A stretch of 17,283 bases of DNA, taken from Acidimicrobiaceae bacterium (GTDB lineage: Bacteria > Actinomycetota > Acidimicrobiia > Acidimicrobiales > Ilumatobacteraceae). Shown piece by piece: positions 6,677 through 14,102 of this stretch. How positions within the stretch are numbered: the stretch's first letter is position 1; each line of letters begins with the position of its first letter. The position numbers and the translations under genes are program-made. The stretch spans positions 1 through 17,283 of the forward strand of contig PMCN01000129.1 of the NCBI GenBank assembly GCA_003154135.1. The letters are read 5' to 3'. The notes below the pieces were generated by a model. The model searched no databases and was not told the origin of the DNA. It saw nothing but the letters and a program-made list of their open reading frames with translations.

Positions 6677-8065
6677 ATGGCCGACCTGCCGCACTTCGAC
6701 CGCAAGATGAGCGACGCCGAAGGGCTGATGTGGAGGCTCGAGAAAGATCCGCACCTCAGCTCCACCTTCGCCACCGTCACCATCCTCGACCGCGCACCCG
6801 ACTTCGACCAGCTGCTGCGCCGAATGGAGCGCGCCACGTATGCCGTGCCACGCCTGCGACAGCGGGTGCAACCCGCACCGGTGAACCTCACCGCACCGAT
6901 GTGGGTCGACGATGCCAACTTCGATCTGCGCTACCACGTTCGGCACCTCGCCCTGCCCAAGCCGGGCACGATGCGTCAGCTGCTCGACCTGGCCAGCCTC
7001 ATCGCGTGCGACGCCTACGACCGCACCCGCCCGCTGTGGCAGTTCGTCGTGGTCGACGGTCTGCGCGGGGGCAAGAGCGCGCTCGTCGAGAAGCTGCACC
7101 ACACCATCGTCGACGGCGAAGGCGGAGTGCAGCTCTCGTTGCAGTTCCTCGACTTCGAGCGTGACGCGCCCGAGCCACCGCCGCTCGATCCCGACCTGAT
7201 CGCCGCCGCGGCCGCTGCGCAGCCCGAGGGGTCGAGCCCCGATCTCCTGCGCGACCTCTTCACCGGCAGCCTGCGCATGCCGATCGGGTTGCTGAAGCAG
7301 ATCAAGGAGCTGCTGCAGGATCCCACCGGCATCCCCGAGGCGGGCAGCGCCGCCGCCGACACGGTGCGGGGCGTGATGCAGCAACTCGGCGATGTGGAGT
7401 CTGCGCGTTCGCCGCTGTGGACCTCGCGATCGCTGCAACGGCAGATGGAGGTGCTGCGCGCCCCGTTCGGCCCCACCCGTGCCGCCGCGAAGCGACTCGG
7501 CGGCACGCTGAACACCGCGTTCCTGGCTGCCGCAGCCGAAGCTGCCGGCCGCTACCACCGCGAGAAGGGGTCGCCGGTCGACGAGCTGCGGTCGAGCATG
7601 GCCATCAGCACCCGCACCGAGACCTCGGGAGCCAACGCGTTCTCGTTGGCCCGCATGCTCGTGCCCACCGGCGACATGCCCATCGGTGACCGCTTCGCCG
7701 CCATCCAGGCGGCTGCCAGCGCCGCCAAGGCAGCATCGGCGACGGCGTCGCTCGAGACCCTCGCCGCGGTGGCGGCCACGCTGCCCACGAGCCTCATCAC
7801 CCGCCTCGCCCGTCAGCAGGCGCAGACGGTCGACTTCGCCACCAGCAACGTGCGCGGCGCATCGGTGCCGCTGTTCCTCTCGGGCGCGCAGCTGCTCGAG
7901 AACTACCCGGTCGGCCCGCTCGCCGGCGTGGCGTTCAACCTCACCCTCCTCAGCTACAACCACAGCCTCGACATGGGCGTCAACATCGACAGCGTGGCGG
8001 TCGACGACCCGGCGTTGCTGCGGCGCTGCCTGGAGCGCGCGTTCAAGGACTTGCTGGCCGCCTGA
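6677..8065 (+). CDS. Wax ester synthase/diacylglycerol acyltransferase (WS/DGAT)
   Basis: A 462-aa acyltransferase that transfers an acyl group from acyl-CoA to an alcohol or diacylglycerol, making storage wax esters or triacylglycerol. The N-terminal domain starts with the typical LPHFDRKMSDAEGLMWRLE. The active-site HHxxxDG is present as HHTIVDG (His141, His142, Asp146, Gly147), preceded by RPLWQFVVVDGL. The C-terminal domain has TSNVRG, PLFLSGAQLLENYPVGPLAG and NLTLLSYNHSLDMGVNIDS, matching the conserved block of the family. Length is usual (450-480 aa). Members are peripheral to the inner membrane and lipid bodies. Several paralogues per genome are usual in actinobacteria, so the exact substrate cannot be assigned. 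Confidence 0.94.
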   Translation: MADLPHFDRKMSDAEGLMWRLEKDPHLSSTFATVTILDRAPDFDQLLRRMERATYAVPRLRQRVQPAPVNLTAPMWVDDANFDLRYHVRHLALPKPGTMRQLLDLASLIACDAYDRTRPLWQFVVVDGLRGGKSALVEKLHHTIVDGEGGVQLSLQFLDFERDAPEPPPLDPDLIAAAAAAQPEGSSPDLLRDLFTGSLRMPIGLLKQIKELLQDPTGIPEAGSAAADTVRGVMQQLGDVESARSPLWTSRSLQRQMEVLRAPFGPTRAAAKRLGGTLNTAFLAAAAEAAGRYHREKGSPVDELRSSMAISTRTETSGANAFSLARMLVPTGDMPIGDRFAAIQAAASAAKAASATASLETLAAVAATLPTSLITRLARQQAQTVDFATSNVRGASVPLFLSGAQLLENYPVGPLAGVAFNLTLLSYNHSLDMGVNIDSVAVDDPALLRRCLERAFKDLLAA

Positions 8066-8068
8066 ACG

Positions 8069-8088
8069 GGTCGGCCCGCGGGGCCACC
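8069..8088. terminator. Possible hairpin between convergent genes
   Basis: GGCCC-GCG-GGGCC (8073-8085) is extended by GGT/ACC with one bulged C, giving about 8 GC-rich pairs. No T-tract follows on either strand, so an intrinsic terminator is uncertain. It lies in the 42-bp gap between WS/DGAT and the small minus-strand gene. Confidence 0.3.
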
Positions 8089-8107
8089 ACCCGCGCCGGC
8101 GTGTGAC

Positions 8108-8312
8108 TCAGGCGTCGGCGCTGGCGTGCACCGGCACCGGCACCGGCACCGGCACCGGCACCTGGGCCGGCATGGTGAGCAGCGTGCGCACGTCGAGCAG
8201 CACATCGGTGATCTTCACCGGACGACACCAACTCGCGACTCATCATCTGCGAGAGCGCCTTGTCGATGACGTGGAGCGCTTCGTTGATGACGGCTTCGTT
8301 GGTCTCGGTCAT
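8108..8312 (-). pseudogene. Small helical protein gene broken by a one-base frameshift
   Basis: ATG 8312 has a strong ribosome site AAGGAG (8325-8320) at 7 nt. It encodes a plausible helical start, MTETNEAVINEALHVIDK, running to residue 33. The frame then turns into compositionally odd sequence (a GAGAGA run, Arg-rich) and reads to 8043, into the end of the WS/DGAT gene. Removing the single base at about 8212 restores SGEVTDVLLDVRTLL, a natural amphipathic helix, then PAQ, a (VP)n tail from the hexamer repeat, and HASADA with a stop at 8108, for 67 aa in total. So the sequence carries a one-base insertion, either real or a sequencing error. The alternative is a separate GTG-started 37-aa ORF from 8218. 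Family not recognised. Confidence 0.6.
8129..8162. repeat. CACCGG hexamer tandem repeat
   Basis: Five perfect copies of CACCGG (8129-8158) plus CACC. On the minus strand, in the restored frame of the small broken gene, it encodes Val-Pro repeats (V(PV)5); in the shifted frame it reads Gly-Ala repeats. Hexamer runs of this kind change length by slippage but keep the reading frame. Confidence 0.9.
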
Positions 8313-8346
8313 CGGGTTTCTCCTTCGCAGTGGGGACCTTTTCACG

Positions 8347-8352
8347 ACCGTA
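8347..8352 (-). promoter_or_regulatory. Putative -10 (TACGGT) of the small broken gene
   Basis: Minus-strand TACGGT lies 34 nt before ATG 8312. With a start 6-8 nt downstream this gives a leader of about 27 nt, which contains the AAGGAG ribosome site. Unlike the leaderless genes here, this one is SD-led. No clear -35 was seen. Confidence 0.35.
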
Positions 8353-8426
8353 TCTCGCGCGACCCGGTTCCCTACTGCATGGTATCGGCCGGCCGTGCGT
8401 TCCGACTTGAGCAGTGACCGACGGCC

Positions 8427-8432
8427 TACGAT
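8427..8432 (+). promoter_or_regulatory. Leaderless -10 (TACGAT) of the 15-codon ORF
   Basis: TACGAT followed by 7 nt and ATG 8440, without a Shine-Dalgarno sequence. It would drive the short ORF and, through the GTGA overlap, the 88-aa gene at 8484. Confidence 0.5.
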
Positions 8433-8439
8433 CCCCGTG

Positions 8440-8487
8440 ATGGATTTCTACAGCGCACACCGGTCGAGCACTGTGGGCGGCGCGTGA
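8440..8487 (+). CDS. Leaderless 15-aa upstream ORF
   Basis: The ORF encodes MDFYSAHRSSTVGGA and stops at TGA 8485-8487, which overlaps the GTG start (8484) of the next gene as GTGA. A leaderless -10 (TACGAT) sits 7 nt before ATG 8440, while the GTG at 8484 has no good ribosome site. The simplest reading is a leader peptide whose translation delivers ribosomes to the 88-aa gene. Short leaderless ORFs with this role are known from mycobacteria. I see no run of a single amino-acid codon that would suggest attenuation. The peptide itself resembles no family I know. Confidence 0.45.
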   Translation: MDFYSAHRSSTVGGA

Positions 8488-8750
8488 TCGACACCGCCAC
8501 GCTGCAGCGGCTGGGCCTTCGCTCGGGCGAGCCGGTGCGCTTCCGCAAGGGAGACAACGGTCGCTGGTTCTCGGGGAAGATGTCGGGCATCGCCATCGAC
8601 GGCAGCATCACGGTGTTCGATGCCAACGGCGCCGCGCGCAGCCTGCGGCCTGAGCGCGTGGAGGTGCGCCGCCCCGGTGGGCGCGGCAGGCTCACCTGGC
8701 AGGCCGTGGGCGACGTCGCCATCACCTGGGAGCAGCTGCAGCTCTGGTGA
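8484..8750 (+). CDS. Small SH3-like beta-rich protein, function unknown
   Basis: An 88-aa protein starting at GTG. Residues about 10-58 alternate short strands and turns (LRSGEPVRFRKGDNGRW, SGKMSGIAIDGSITVFD, GAARSLRPERVEVRR), the pattern of a small SH3- or Tudor-like barrel that binds nucleic acid or protein. The C-terminus ends in LTWQAVGDVAITWEQLQLW. I cannot name a family. GTG 8484 overlaps the stop of the leaderless 15-codon ORF, suggesting coupled translation. The next gene (cvnD-like) is convergent, 21 nt away. Confidence 0.68.
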   Translation: MIDTATLQRLGLRSGEPVRFRKGDNGRWFSGKMSGIAIDGSITVFDANGAARSLRPERVEVRRPGGRGRLTWQAVGDVAITWEQLQLW

Positions 8751-8771
8751 CCATTCACGCGACGTGACGGG

Positions 8772-9374
8772 TCAGTTGCCGCCACTGCGCGCGAGCGCCC
8801 GGCTGAGCACCACGTCGAGCAGGCTCAGCACCGTGTCCTTCACCGCGCTGCGTCCACGGGCGTCGGTGGTCACCACGGGCACGTCGTCGTTGATCGACAA
8901 CGCCTCGCGCACCGCGTCGATGGTGTGGTACATCTGCCCGCCGAAGCGGTTGACGGCCACGACGAAGGGCACGCTGCGGCTCTCGAAGTAGTCGAGCGCG
9001 GGGAACGAGTCCTCGATGCGCCGGCTGTCGACGAGCACCACGGCGCCCAGCGCGCCCTGGATGAGGTCGTTCCACATGAAGCCGAAGCGGTCCTGGCCCG
9101 GCGTGCCGAACAGGTAGAGCACGATGGCCTTGTCGACGGCCACGCGCCCGAAGTCCATGGCGACCGTGGTGGTGGTCTTGGTGGTCACCTCGCCGCGGTT
9201 GTCGACGCCTTCGCCGTAGCTCGTCATCGCGGCCTCGGTGGTGAGCGGCGTGATGTCGGAGATGGCGCCGACGAACGTGGTCTTGCCCACGCCGAAGCCA
9301 CCGGCGATGACGATCTTCACCGGGATCGGTCCCGATGCGACAGGGTTGGCGGGAGCGTCAGAGATTACGGACAC
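8772..9374 (-). CDS. cvnD: Conservon-type Ras-like GTPase (CvnD)
   Basis: A 200-aa small GTPase, the last gene of a conservon operon; in Streptomyces, CvnD proteins bind and hydrolyse GTP in a membrane-associated complex with CvnA-C. Seen: the P-loop GGFGVGKTTF (25-34, Lys31), a Thr-rich switch I (TTKTTTTVAMDFG, 64-76) and switch II LFGTPGQDRF (88-97). In place of the G4 box NKxD the protein reads VNRFGG, so the guanine-contacting Asp is Gly; this should be checked, as related proteins usually have N-x-F-D-G. A putative G5 is TTDARGRSAV. The first 18 residues are a flexible extension. Start GTG 9374 overlaps the DUF742 gene by 17 nt in another frame, the usual tight arrangement. Confidence 0.92.
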   Translation of the reverse strand: MSVISDAPANPVASGPIPVKIVIAGGFGVGKTTFVGAISDITPLTTEAAMTSYGEGVDNRGEVTTKTTTTVAMDFGRVAVDKAIVLYLFGTPGQDRFGFMWNDLIQGALGAVVLVDSRRIEDSFPALDYFESRSVPFVVAVNRFGGQMYHTIDAVREALSINDDVPVVTTDARGRSAVKDTVLSLLDVVLSRALARSGGN

Positions 9375-9792
9375 CGGCGATCAGCCTCGTGATCAGGAGC
9401 ACGTCGTCAGCGACGTTCGTGCTCGGCTGGAACGACTCCAACAACCCTTCGCCCAACATGTCGCCGGCCACCACCCGCACCACGCCGATGGGCACGTGCA
9501 GCATCGCCGACAGCTCGGCCACCGACAGCGGCTCCTTGCTGCACAGCCGCACGATGTCGGCGCGCTCGAACTTCATCGCAGTCGACGCCTCACGCCCCAC
9601 GCCAGTGGTGGCGAGCATCGTCTCGTACTCCAGGTGCACCGCGGCTCGCACGCGACCGCCGGTCATCGCGTAGGCGCGCACCCTGGCCTCCGACGAGGGC
9701 TCGTCGGGCACCGCCGTCGCGGTCAGCGGTGCGCGACCGATGAACGGGCGCACGAACGCTGCCTGTGTCTCGTCAGCCGCGGGGAGCTCCAT
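9358..9792 (-). CDS. cvnC: DUF742 protein (CvnC)
   Basis: A 144-aa DUF742 protein, third member of the conservon. Typical sequence: FVRPFIGRAP near the start, then AYAMTGGRVRAAVHLEYETML, and FERADIVRLCSKEPLSVAELSAMLHVPIGVVRVVAGDMLGEGLLE written here as two helical blocks (PLSVAELSAMLHVPIGVVRV and VAGDMLGEGLLE), a winged-helix-like region in which the CvnC family is thought to contact its partners. ATG 9792 follows the Roadblock stop by one base (TGA-C-ATG), and I prefer it over the TTG at 9804, which would overlap. The stop overlaps the GTPase start. The position between cvnB and cvnD is the normal order. Confidence 0.92.
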   Translation of the reverse strand: MELPAADETQAAFVRPFIGRAPLTATAVPDEPSSEARVRAYAMTGGRVRAAVHLEYETMLATTGVGREASTAMKFERADIVRLCSKEPLSVAELSAMLHVPIGVVRVVAGDMLGEGLLESFQPSTNVADDVLLITRLIAGVRNL

Positions 9793-9793
9793 G

Positions 9794-10216
9794 TCACACC
9801 GCAACGAGGGCGTTCTTCAGTTCGGAGATGAGTGCCGGCGAGAGCTGGGCACCCACCCGTTCGACGAGCAGCGTGATCTCGTAGCCCACGAGCCCGAGGT
9901 CGCAGTCGCGGGCCGCCACCACGCCGAGCGTGGAGCCACCGGAGATCGCGGCGACGAACAGGTACGAGCTCGCCATCTCGACGAGCACCTGCATCACCTG
10001 ACCCTTGCCCAGTTCGATCGCCGCCCCGTGGGCCAGCGCCCGCATGCCGGTGATGATGGCGGCGACCTTGTCGGCCGACGACCGCTCGAGCTGCGAGCTG
10101 AGCGCGATGAGGAGACCGTCCGACGACACCGCGAGCGCCTGCTCCACACCGGGGGTGCTGCGCACGAAGTTGGACATCAGCCAGTTGACGTTGTTGGCCT
10201 TGTCAGACAGTGCCAT
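9794..10216 (-). CDS. cvnB: Roadblock/LC7 domain protein (CvnB)
   Basis: A 140-aa Roadblock/LC7 protein, expected to dimerise and to act on the conservon GTPase in the way MglB acts on MglA. Domain run: NNVNWLMSNFVRSTPGVEQ, then the strands ALAVSSDGLLIALS, helix SSADKVAAIITGMRALAHGA, and strands KGQVMQVLVEMASSYLFVAA and GGSTLGVVAARDCDLG, followed by the final helix YEITLLVERVGAQL. ATG 10216 has AGGGAAGG about 8 nt upstream. The gene lies 30 nt after the kinase stop and one base before the DUF742 start. Confidence 0.93.
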   Translation of the reverse strand: MALSDKANNVNWLMSNFVRSTPGVEQALAVSSDGLLIALSSQLERSSADKVAAIITGMRALAHGAAIELGKGQVMQVLVEMASSYLFVAAISGGSTLGVVAARDCDLGLVGYEITLLVERVGAQLSPALISELKNALVAV

Positions 10217-10246
10217 TGCTCACACCTTCCCTCTGCACCGCGGCGA

Positions 10247-12295
10247 TCACGACTCGTTGCCGCGCTGACGGCCGAGGTCGATGCCACGCTGCAGGCTCGC
10301 CAAGGTGGCGCGCACCTCGTCGGCCGGACGCACGATGCCTGGTTCGAGCTGGGCGGTGCCCACGTCGGGCATCTGTGCGCCACGCACTCTCTTGGCGAGT
10401 CCCGGTGCACCGGGCGACGCGAGCTCTGGTTCGTCGGCCACGGCGACGACCGGCAGCTCGTCGGGAGCCACGAAACCGGTGAGGGCGGCGTGCTCGGGCA
10501 GCGGCGCCAGCGAGGTGAGCGGCACCAGCGGCGGCACCGGAGCGACGACGGGGACCTCGTCGTTCACCGAGGCGGAGTGCATCGATGCCCACAGCGCGTC
10601 GTCCGACATCTCCGAGGCCAGCGAATCGACGGTCACGGTGGCGAGCGGCGCCGGCGTCACGAACGGCAGCGGGGCCGACAGGTGTTCGGTCACCATCGGC
10701 AGGTCGACCACCGGGCTTTCCTCGTTGGGCGAGGTGGGGACCTCGAGGACGCTCTGGGGCAGGCGGACGATGGCGGTCACACCGGTGCCACCCGGGGTGG
10801 TGGTGAGCATCACCTTGATGTCGTAGCGAGCGGCGAGGCGGGCGACGACCTGGAAGCCCAACATCTTGTTGGTCTCCCGGTCGAACGACGACACCTGGTT
10901 GAGGCGACGGTTCGCCTCTGCCAGCTCCTGGGCGCGCATGCCGAGGCCGTAGTCGAAGATGGCGAGCTGATGGCCGTCGGGCACCGTGCGGCCCACGACG
11001 GTCACCGGGCTGTTGGGCGGCGAGAAGCTCGTCGCGTTCTCGAGCAGCTCGGCCAGGAGGTGCGCGACCTCGCCGGCGATCGCACCCTGCACGGTCACGT
11101 CGCCGAGGTCGGCGAGCTCGACCTGTCCGTAGTTCTCCACTTCGGAGAGCGCGGCACGCACGACGTCGCCGATCTGGACAGCGGGCGACCACAGGCGGGT
11201 CTGCTCGGCACCGGCGAGCACCAGCAGCGACTGCGCGTTGCGACGCATGCGGGTGGTGAGGTGGTCGAGGCGGAAGAGGTTGTCGAGGGCCTCGGGGTCG
11301 CGCTCGCCCTGCTCGAGCGAGGAGATGAAGCCGAGCGTGCGGCCCAGCAGCGTCTGGTTGCGACGGGCGATGTTGACCAGGTTCTCCGACACCGTGCGGC
11401 GGGCGAGCGCCTGCTCGCCGGCGAGGTCGACGGCCACGTCCTGCACCGAGGTGAGGCTCTTGGCGAGCTCGCTCAGCTCGTCGCTGGTGTCGGTCTCGAA
11501 CGCCGGCAGTCGTGGCAGCGCCGAATCGGCCGGCAGGTGCTGCACCGAGTCGACGACGTCGGGCAGCTCGTGGGTGGCAACCGCCTTGGCCCGAGCGGCG
11601 AGCGCCCGGATTGGGCGCACGATCGAGCGGCGAACGCGCACCGAGAGCAGCAGAGTGGCGAGCACCAGCAGGCCGGTGGCGATGCCGACGATGAGCAGCA
11701 CCTTGCTCACGTAGCTGTCGGCGCTGGCCTCACGAGTGGTCACCTGACCGTCGGCCCACACCAGTGCGCGCTGCACACCGGTCTGCTGCAGGTCGTAGCG
11801 CCACTCGAGGCTGCGGATGACCGACAGCACCTGCTCGGGCTTGCCGGCGGCAATGGCCGGCTTGAGCTCGGTGTCGACGGCGTTGAAGAACTTGACGCCG
11901 GCGTCGCCGCCCATGTCGACGAGGCGGATGTACACGCGCTGGTCGAGTTGCTGCGCGGACCAGTGGGCCATCGCGGCGTCGAAGTTCCTGCGGTCGATGT
12001 CGATGTTGTTGAGGTGGCGGTTGATCTCCGCCTGCACAGCGGGAGTGTTGCCGTCGGGTGAGGCAGCGAGCACGCCGACGAAGTTGACCTCCGACCAGGC
12101 GGACAGCAGGCTGGCGGGCGGCGGCACCACGTCGGCGCGGAGGTCTTCGGCCTGCTTGACGGCCTTGTACCCGTCGCCGCGCACGCTGGCACGCTGGAGC
12201 GCGACGAAGCCCATCGCGGCGAGTGCGATCAATGCGAGCAGCGGCACCGCGATGAGCAGGTTCACCCGGCCGCCGATCTTCAGTCTCCGAAGCAT
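10247..12295 (-). CDS. cvnA: NIT-HAMP sensor histidine kinase of conservon (CvnA)
   Basis: A 682-aa membrane kinase heading the operon. TM1 lies at about 11-33 and TM2 at 196-218, enclosing an outside domain (about 35-195) of nitrate/nitrite-sensor (NIT) type; a HAMP follows (219-272). The dimerisation helix has NLFRLDHLTTRMRRN with His345 as candidate phospho-acceptor. The ATPase has the N box ELLENATSFSPP (Asn420), G1 DYGLG (448-452) and the G2 region MLGFQVVARLAARY with PGGTG (501-505). Residues about 515-640 are proline- and acid-rich. The end, ATLASLQRGIDLGR, matches the tail seen in actinobacterial NIT kinases. I chose ATG 12295 because AGAGG (12308-12304) lies 8 nt upstream; earlier in-frame starts would extend into the control region. 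No response regulator is adjacent, as in other conservons. Confidence 0.93.
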   Translation of the reverse strand: MLRRLKIGGRVNLLIAVPLLALIALAAMGFVALQRASVRGDGYKAVKQAEDLRADVVPPPASLLSAWSEVNFVGVLAASPDGNTPAVQAEINRHLNNIDIDRRNFDAAMAHWSAQQLDQRVYIRLVDMGGDAGVKFFNAVDTELKPAIAAGKPEQVLSVIRSLEWRYDLQQTGVQRALVWADGQVTTREASADSYVSKVLLIVGIATGLLVLATLLLSVRVRRSIVRPIRALAARAKAVATHELPDVVDSVQHLPADSALPRLPAFETDTSDELSELAKSLTSVQDVAVDLAGEQALARRTVSENLVNIARRNQTLLGRTLGFISSLEQGERDPEALDNLFRLDHLTTRMRRNAQSLLVLAGAEQTRLWSPAVQIGDVVRAALSEVENYGQVELADLGDVTVQGAIAGEVAHLLAELLENATSFSPPNSPVTVVGRTVPDGHQLAIFDYGLGMRAQELAEANRRLNQVSSFDRETNKMLGFQVVARLAARYDIKVMLTTTPGGTGVTAIVRLPQSVLEVPTSPNEESPVVDLPMVTEHLSAPLPFVTPAPLATVTVDSLASEMSDDALWASMHSASVNDEVPVVAPVPPLVPLTSLAPLPEHAALTGFVAPDELPVVAVADEPELASPGAPGLAKRVRGAQMPDVGTAQLEPGIVRPADEVRATLASLQRGIDLGRQRGNES

Positions 12296-12480
12296 TGCCC
12301 CGTCCTCTTTCCCGTACATCAGAGGCAGTCGCCCCATCACCACACCCGCGCGTCGGGTTGCCGGCGATCTTGCATCGGTTGCACGCGTGAGCAACTTGAG
12401 AGTTCCTTGGACATTCCCTCAAGGTGTTGCGGCATCTGGCCGAAACCCTCTTCAGATCGACAGTCACGGGAGGATCCGGA
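12296..12480. promoter_or_regulatory. Divergent control region between cvnA and the PATAN operon
   Basis: This 185-bp gap separates the two start codons and is the widest non-coding stretch of the window. It holds an inverted repeat, CTTGAG (12395-12400) and CTCAAG (12418-12423), with a 17-nt spacer, and a near-palindrome around TTGC...GCAA (12379-12394, with CGCG at the centre and a 2-nt bulge). Both look like possible operators. Ribosome sites AGAGG (minus) and GGGAGG (12468-12473, plus) lie at its ends. No confident -10/-35 pair was found for either arm. Confidence 0.5.
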
Positions 12481-14097
12481 ATGATCCGTAGCCAGCTTGA
12501 TGCGTACAGCGGGACAGAGCCCATCTGGGGCTTCGTCGCGCAACTGGGCGCAGAGAGGTTCAGCGGCTCGGCAGTCGTCGGACAGGACCCGAGAGTGCGA
12601 CTGTGGGTGGCCGACGGGTCCGTCTATCTCGCAGAGCGTGATGGAGATGCGTCCATCGAGGATCGGCTGGTCGACGCTGGGGTGCTGAGCCCCGAGCAAC
12701 TGGCCCGAGGTGCCGTACAGGTGGGTGCGACGCGTTCGCTGGCGCGCCTCTTCACTCGCGACCCCTCCATCGACCGCGATGCTGTCGAGCTGGCCATCGA
12801 ACTCGCCAACGAGCGGGTCCTCGACGAGGTGGGCGCGCGTCCGGTCGTGCGCCACGAGTTGCATCCGCTGCGCCACCACCCCTCCGGCTTGCACCAGTGG
12901 GCTCCGCCTGCGGCGGCGCCGGTGTACGTGGCACCCGACGAGAACCCGTTCGCCCTCGACCACCAGCCGGCCGTCGAACCCGCCGTGGAACCCGCCATCG
13001 AACCCGCCTTCGAACCCGCCATCGAACGTGCACCGGTCGACGCGACGCCGTCGTTCGAGGAGATGTCGGAGTTCGAGCGGCAGTTCAGCCTCGAACCGGC
13101 GACATCCGAGACCGCACCGCAGGTGACGGCACCGCACGCCGAACTGCACGAACGACCGCTGGCCACCGAGCCCGACACACCGGCGCTCTGGTGGCGCCGG
13201 GGAGCCTCGCCGACCGACGACGACGAACCCGACGTGCCACTGTTCCAACCGCTGTCCGTTCCGGCCCTGTTGCTGCCGCCATTGGTCGACTTCGCGGCAC
13301 CCCCCGCCGAGGCCATCGGTCACATCGGTGCCGACACCGAGACGCCGATCGACCAGACCTTCGCCGCCCTCGATGTCACCCCCTTTCCCTTGCCGGAGGC
13401 GAGCGTGGTGCACTGGGCCGAGACGTCGACACCCGGACCGAGCATCGAGACCTTCCCGGGCGGAGCGACCGACCTCGCGCCGGTCGACGAGCTGCCGGCG
13501 CTGCCGACGCTCGGCGCCCTGAAGCCGTGGGACCCGGACGCCGCAGCAGCTGCGCGGGCCACGATGACCGCGCAGGTGCCGGGTCACGGCGTCGACCCCA
13601 CCGCCGCCCTCGCCGGCCTCGAGCTCCCCAAACTGGCCAGCTCACCGATGTCGGTGGAGATCCCGATGACAGCGGCGGGCTCTCCCTACGACGTCGATCC
13701 CGAGGCACTCGCTGCCGCGCTCGTCGATGCGCCGAGGTTGCCACCGTCACGGTGGGCCTCGAAGTCCACCGAGGTGGAAGCCGATGCGGCTGCTGCGGAC
13801 GCGGTGGCCGGCGCGGTCGCGACCGACACCCATCTCGACATCACCCCCGACCACGGCGAGGAGGTCGACGAGGCCGAGCCGTCGTTGGCAGAGTCGCTCG
13901 CCGAGGCCGGGCTCACTGCTCCCGACGAACCTGCTCCGTCGTGGAGCCCGGAGGCCACCGGTCTCGTGGCCGTGGAGATCTGGGAGATGGTCGACGGACT
14001 GCTCGAGAGTGAGCAGTCGAACGAACTGCACGACGCGACGAGCGCCGGCAGCGATCGGAGAGGCGGACGCGGATGGCTGCGGGGCAAGAAGGAGTGA
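12481..14097 (+). CDS. PATAN/DUF4388-like protein with long acidic Pro-rich tail
   Basis: A 538-aa protein. Residues 1 to about 125 resemble a PATAN/DUF4388 signalling domain: GTEPIWGFVAQLGAERFSGS, then VRLWVADGSVYLAER, and the helical part EDRLVDAGVLSPEQLARGAV and AVELAIELANERVLDEVGAR. From about 140 to 520 the chain is rich in Pro, Ala, Glu and Asp and probably disordered, with five AxEP repeats at 164-183. It ends in a short acidic helix (AVEIWEMVDGLLESEQ) and a basic tail (DRRGGRGWLRGKKE). No catalytic motif is seen. ATG 12481 has GGGAGG at 7 nt and is preferred over in-frame GTG 12424. It diverges from the conservon kinase, and the coiled-coil gene follows 5 nt after the stop. I infer an effector or scaffold for the conservon GTPase. 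Confidence 0.78.
   Translation: MIRSQLDAYSGTEPIWGFVAQLGAERFSGSAVVGQDPRVRLWVADGSVYLAERDGDASIEDRLVDAGVLSPEQLARGAVQVGATRSLARLFTRDPSIDRDAVELAIELANERVLDEVGARPVVRHELHPLRHHPSGLHQWAPPAAAPVYVAPDENPFALDHQPAVEPAVEPAIEPAFEPAIERAPVDATPSFEEMSEFERQFSLEPATSETAPQVTAPHAELHERPLATEPDTPALWWRRGASPTDDDEPDVPLFQPLSVPALLLPPLVDFAAPPAEAIGHIGADTETPIDQTFAALDVTPFPLPEASVVHWAETSTPGPSIETFPGGATDLAPVDELPALPTLGALKPWDPDAAAAARATMTAQVPGHGVDPTAALAGLELPKLASSPMSVEIPMTAAGSPYDVDPEALAAALVDAPRLPPSRWASKSTEVEADAAAADAVAGAVATDTHLDITPDHGEEVDEAEPSLAESLAEAGLTAPDEPAPSWSPEATGLVAVEIWEMVDGLLESEQSNELHDATSAGSDRRGGRGWLRGKKE
12970..13029 (+). repeat. 5 x 12-bp coding repeat (AxEP)
   Basis: Five tandem 12-bp units of the form GCC-NNN-GAA-CCC (the last ends CGT). 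They encode AVEP, AVEP, AIEP, AFEP and AIER in the disordered part of the PATAN-like protein. Most changes fall in the second codon, consistent with a slippage-born repeat kept in frame. Confidence 0.85.
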
Positions 14098-14102
14098 GTG
14101 TG

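Noticed and set aside
5810..7963. Minus-strand ORF of 717 codons opposite nuclease, PAP2 and WS/DGAT
   Set aside because: Three well-supported plus-strand genes with intact motifs occupy this stretch. The ORF is low-complexity and has no motif.
8129..8162. CACCGG repeat as a CRISPR or structural array
   Set aside because: There are no spacers and the unit is 6 bp. It is a simple coding microsatellite.
9358..9804. TTG 9804 as the start of the DUF742 gene
   Set aside because: It would overlap the Roadblock gene; ATG 9792, one base after that gene's stop, gives the usual compact junction.
9740..12061. Long plus-strand ORF of 773 codons opposite the conservon
   Set aside because: It lies wholly antisense to cvnA and cvnB, is full of Arg, Gly, His and Asp, and has no recognisable domain. 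High-GC DNA gives such open frames opposite real genes.
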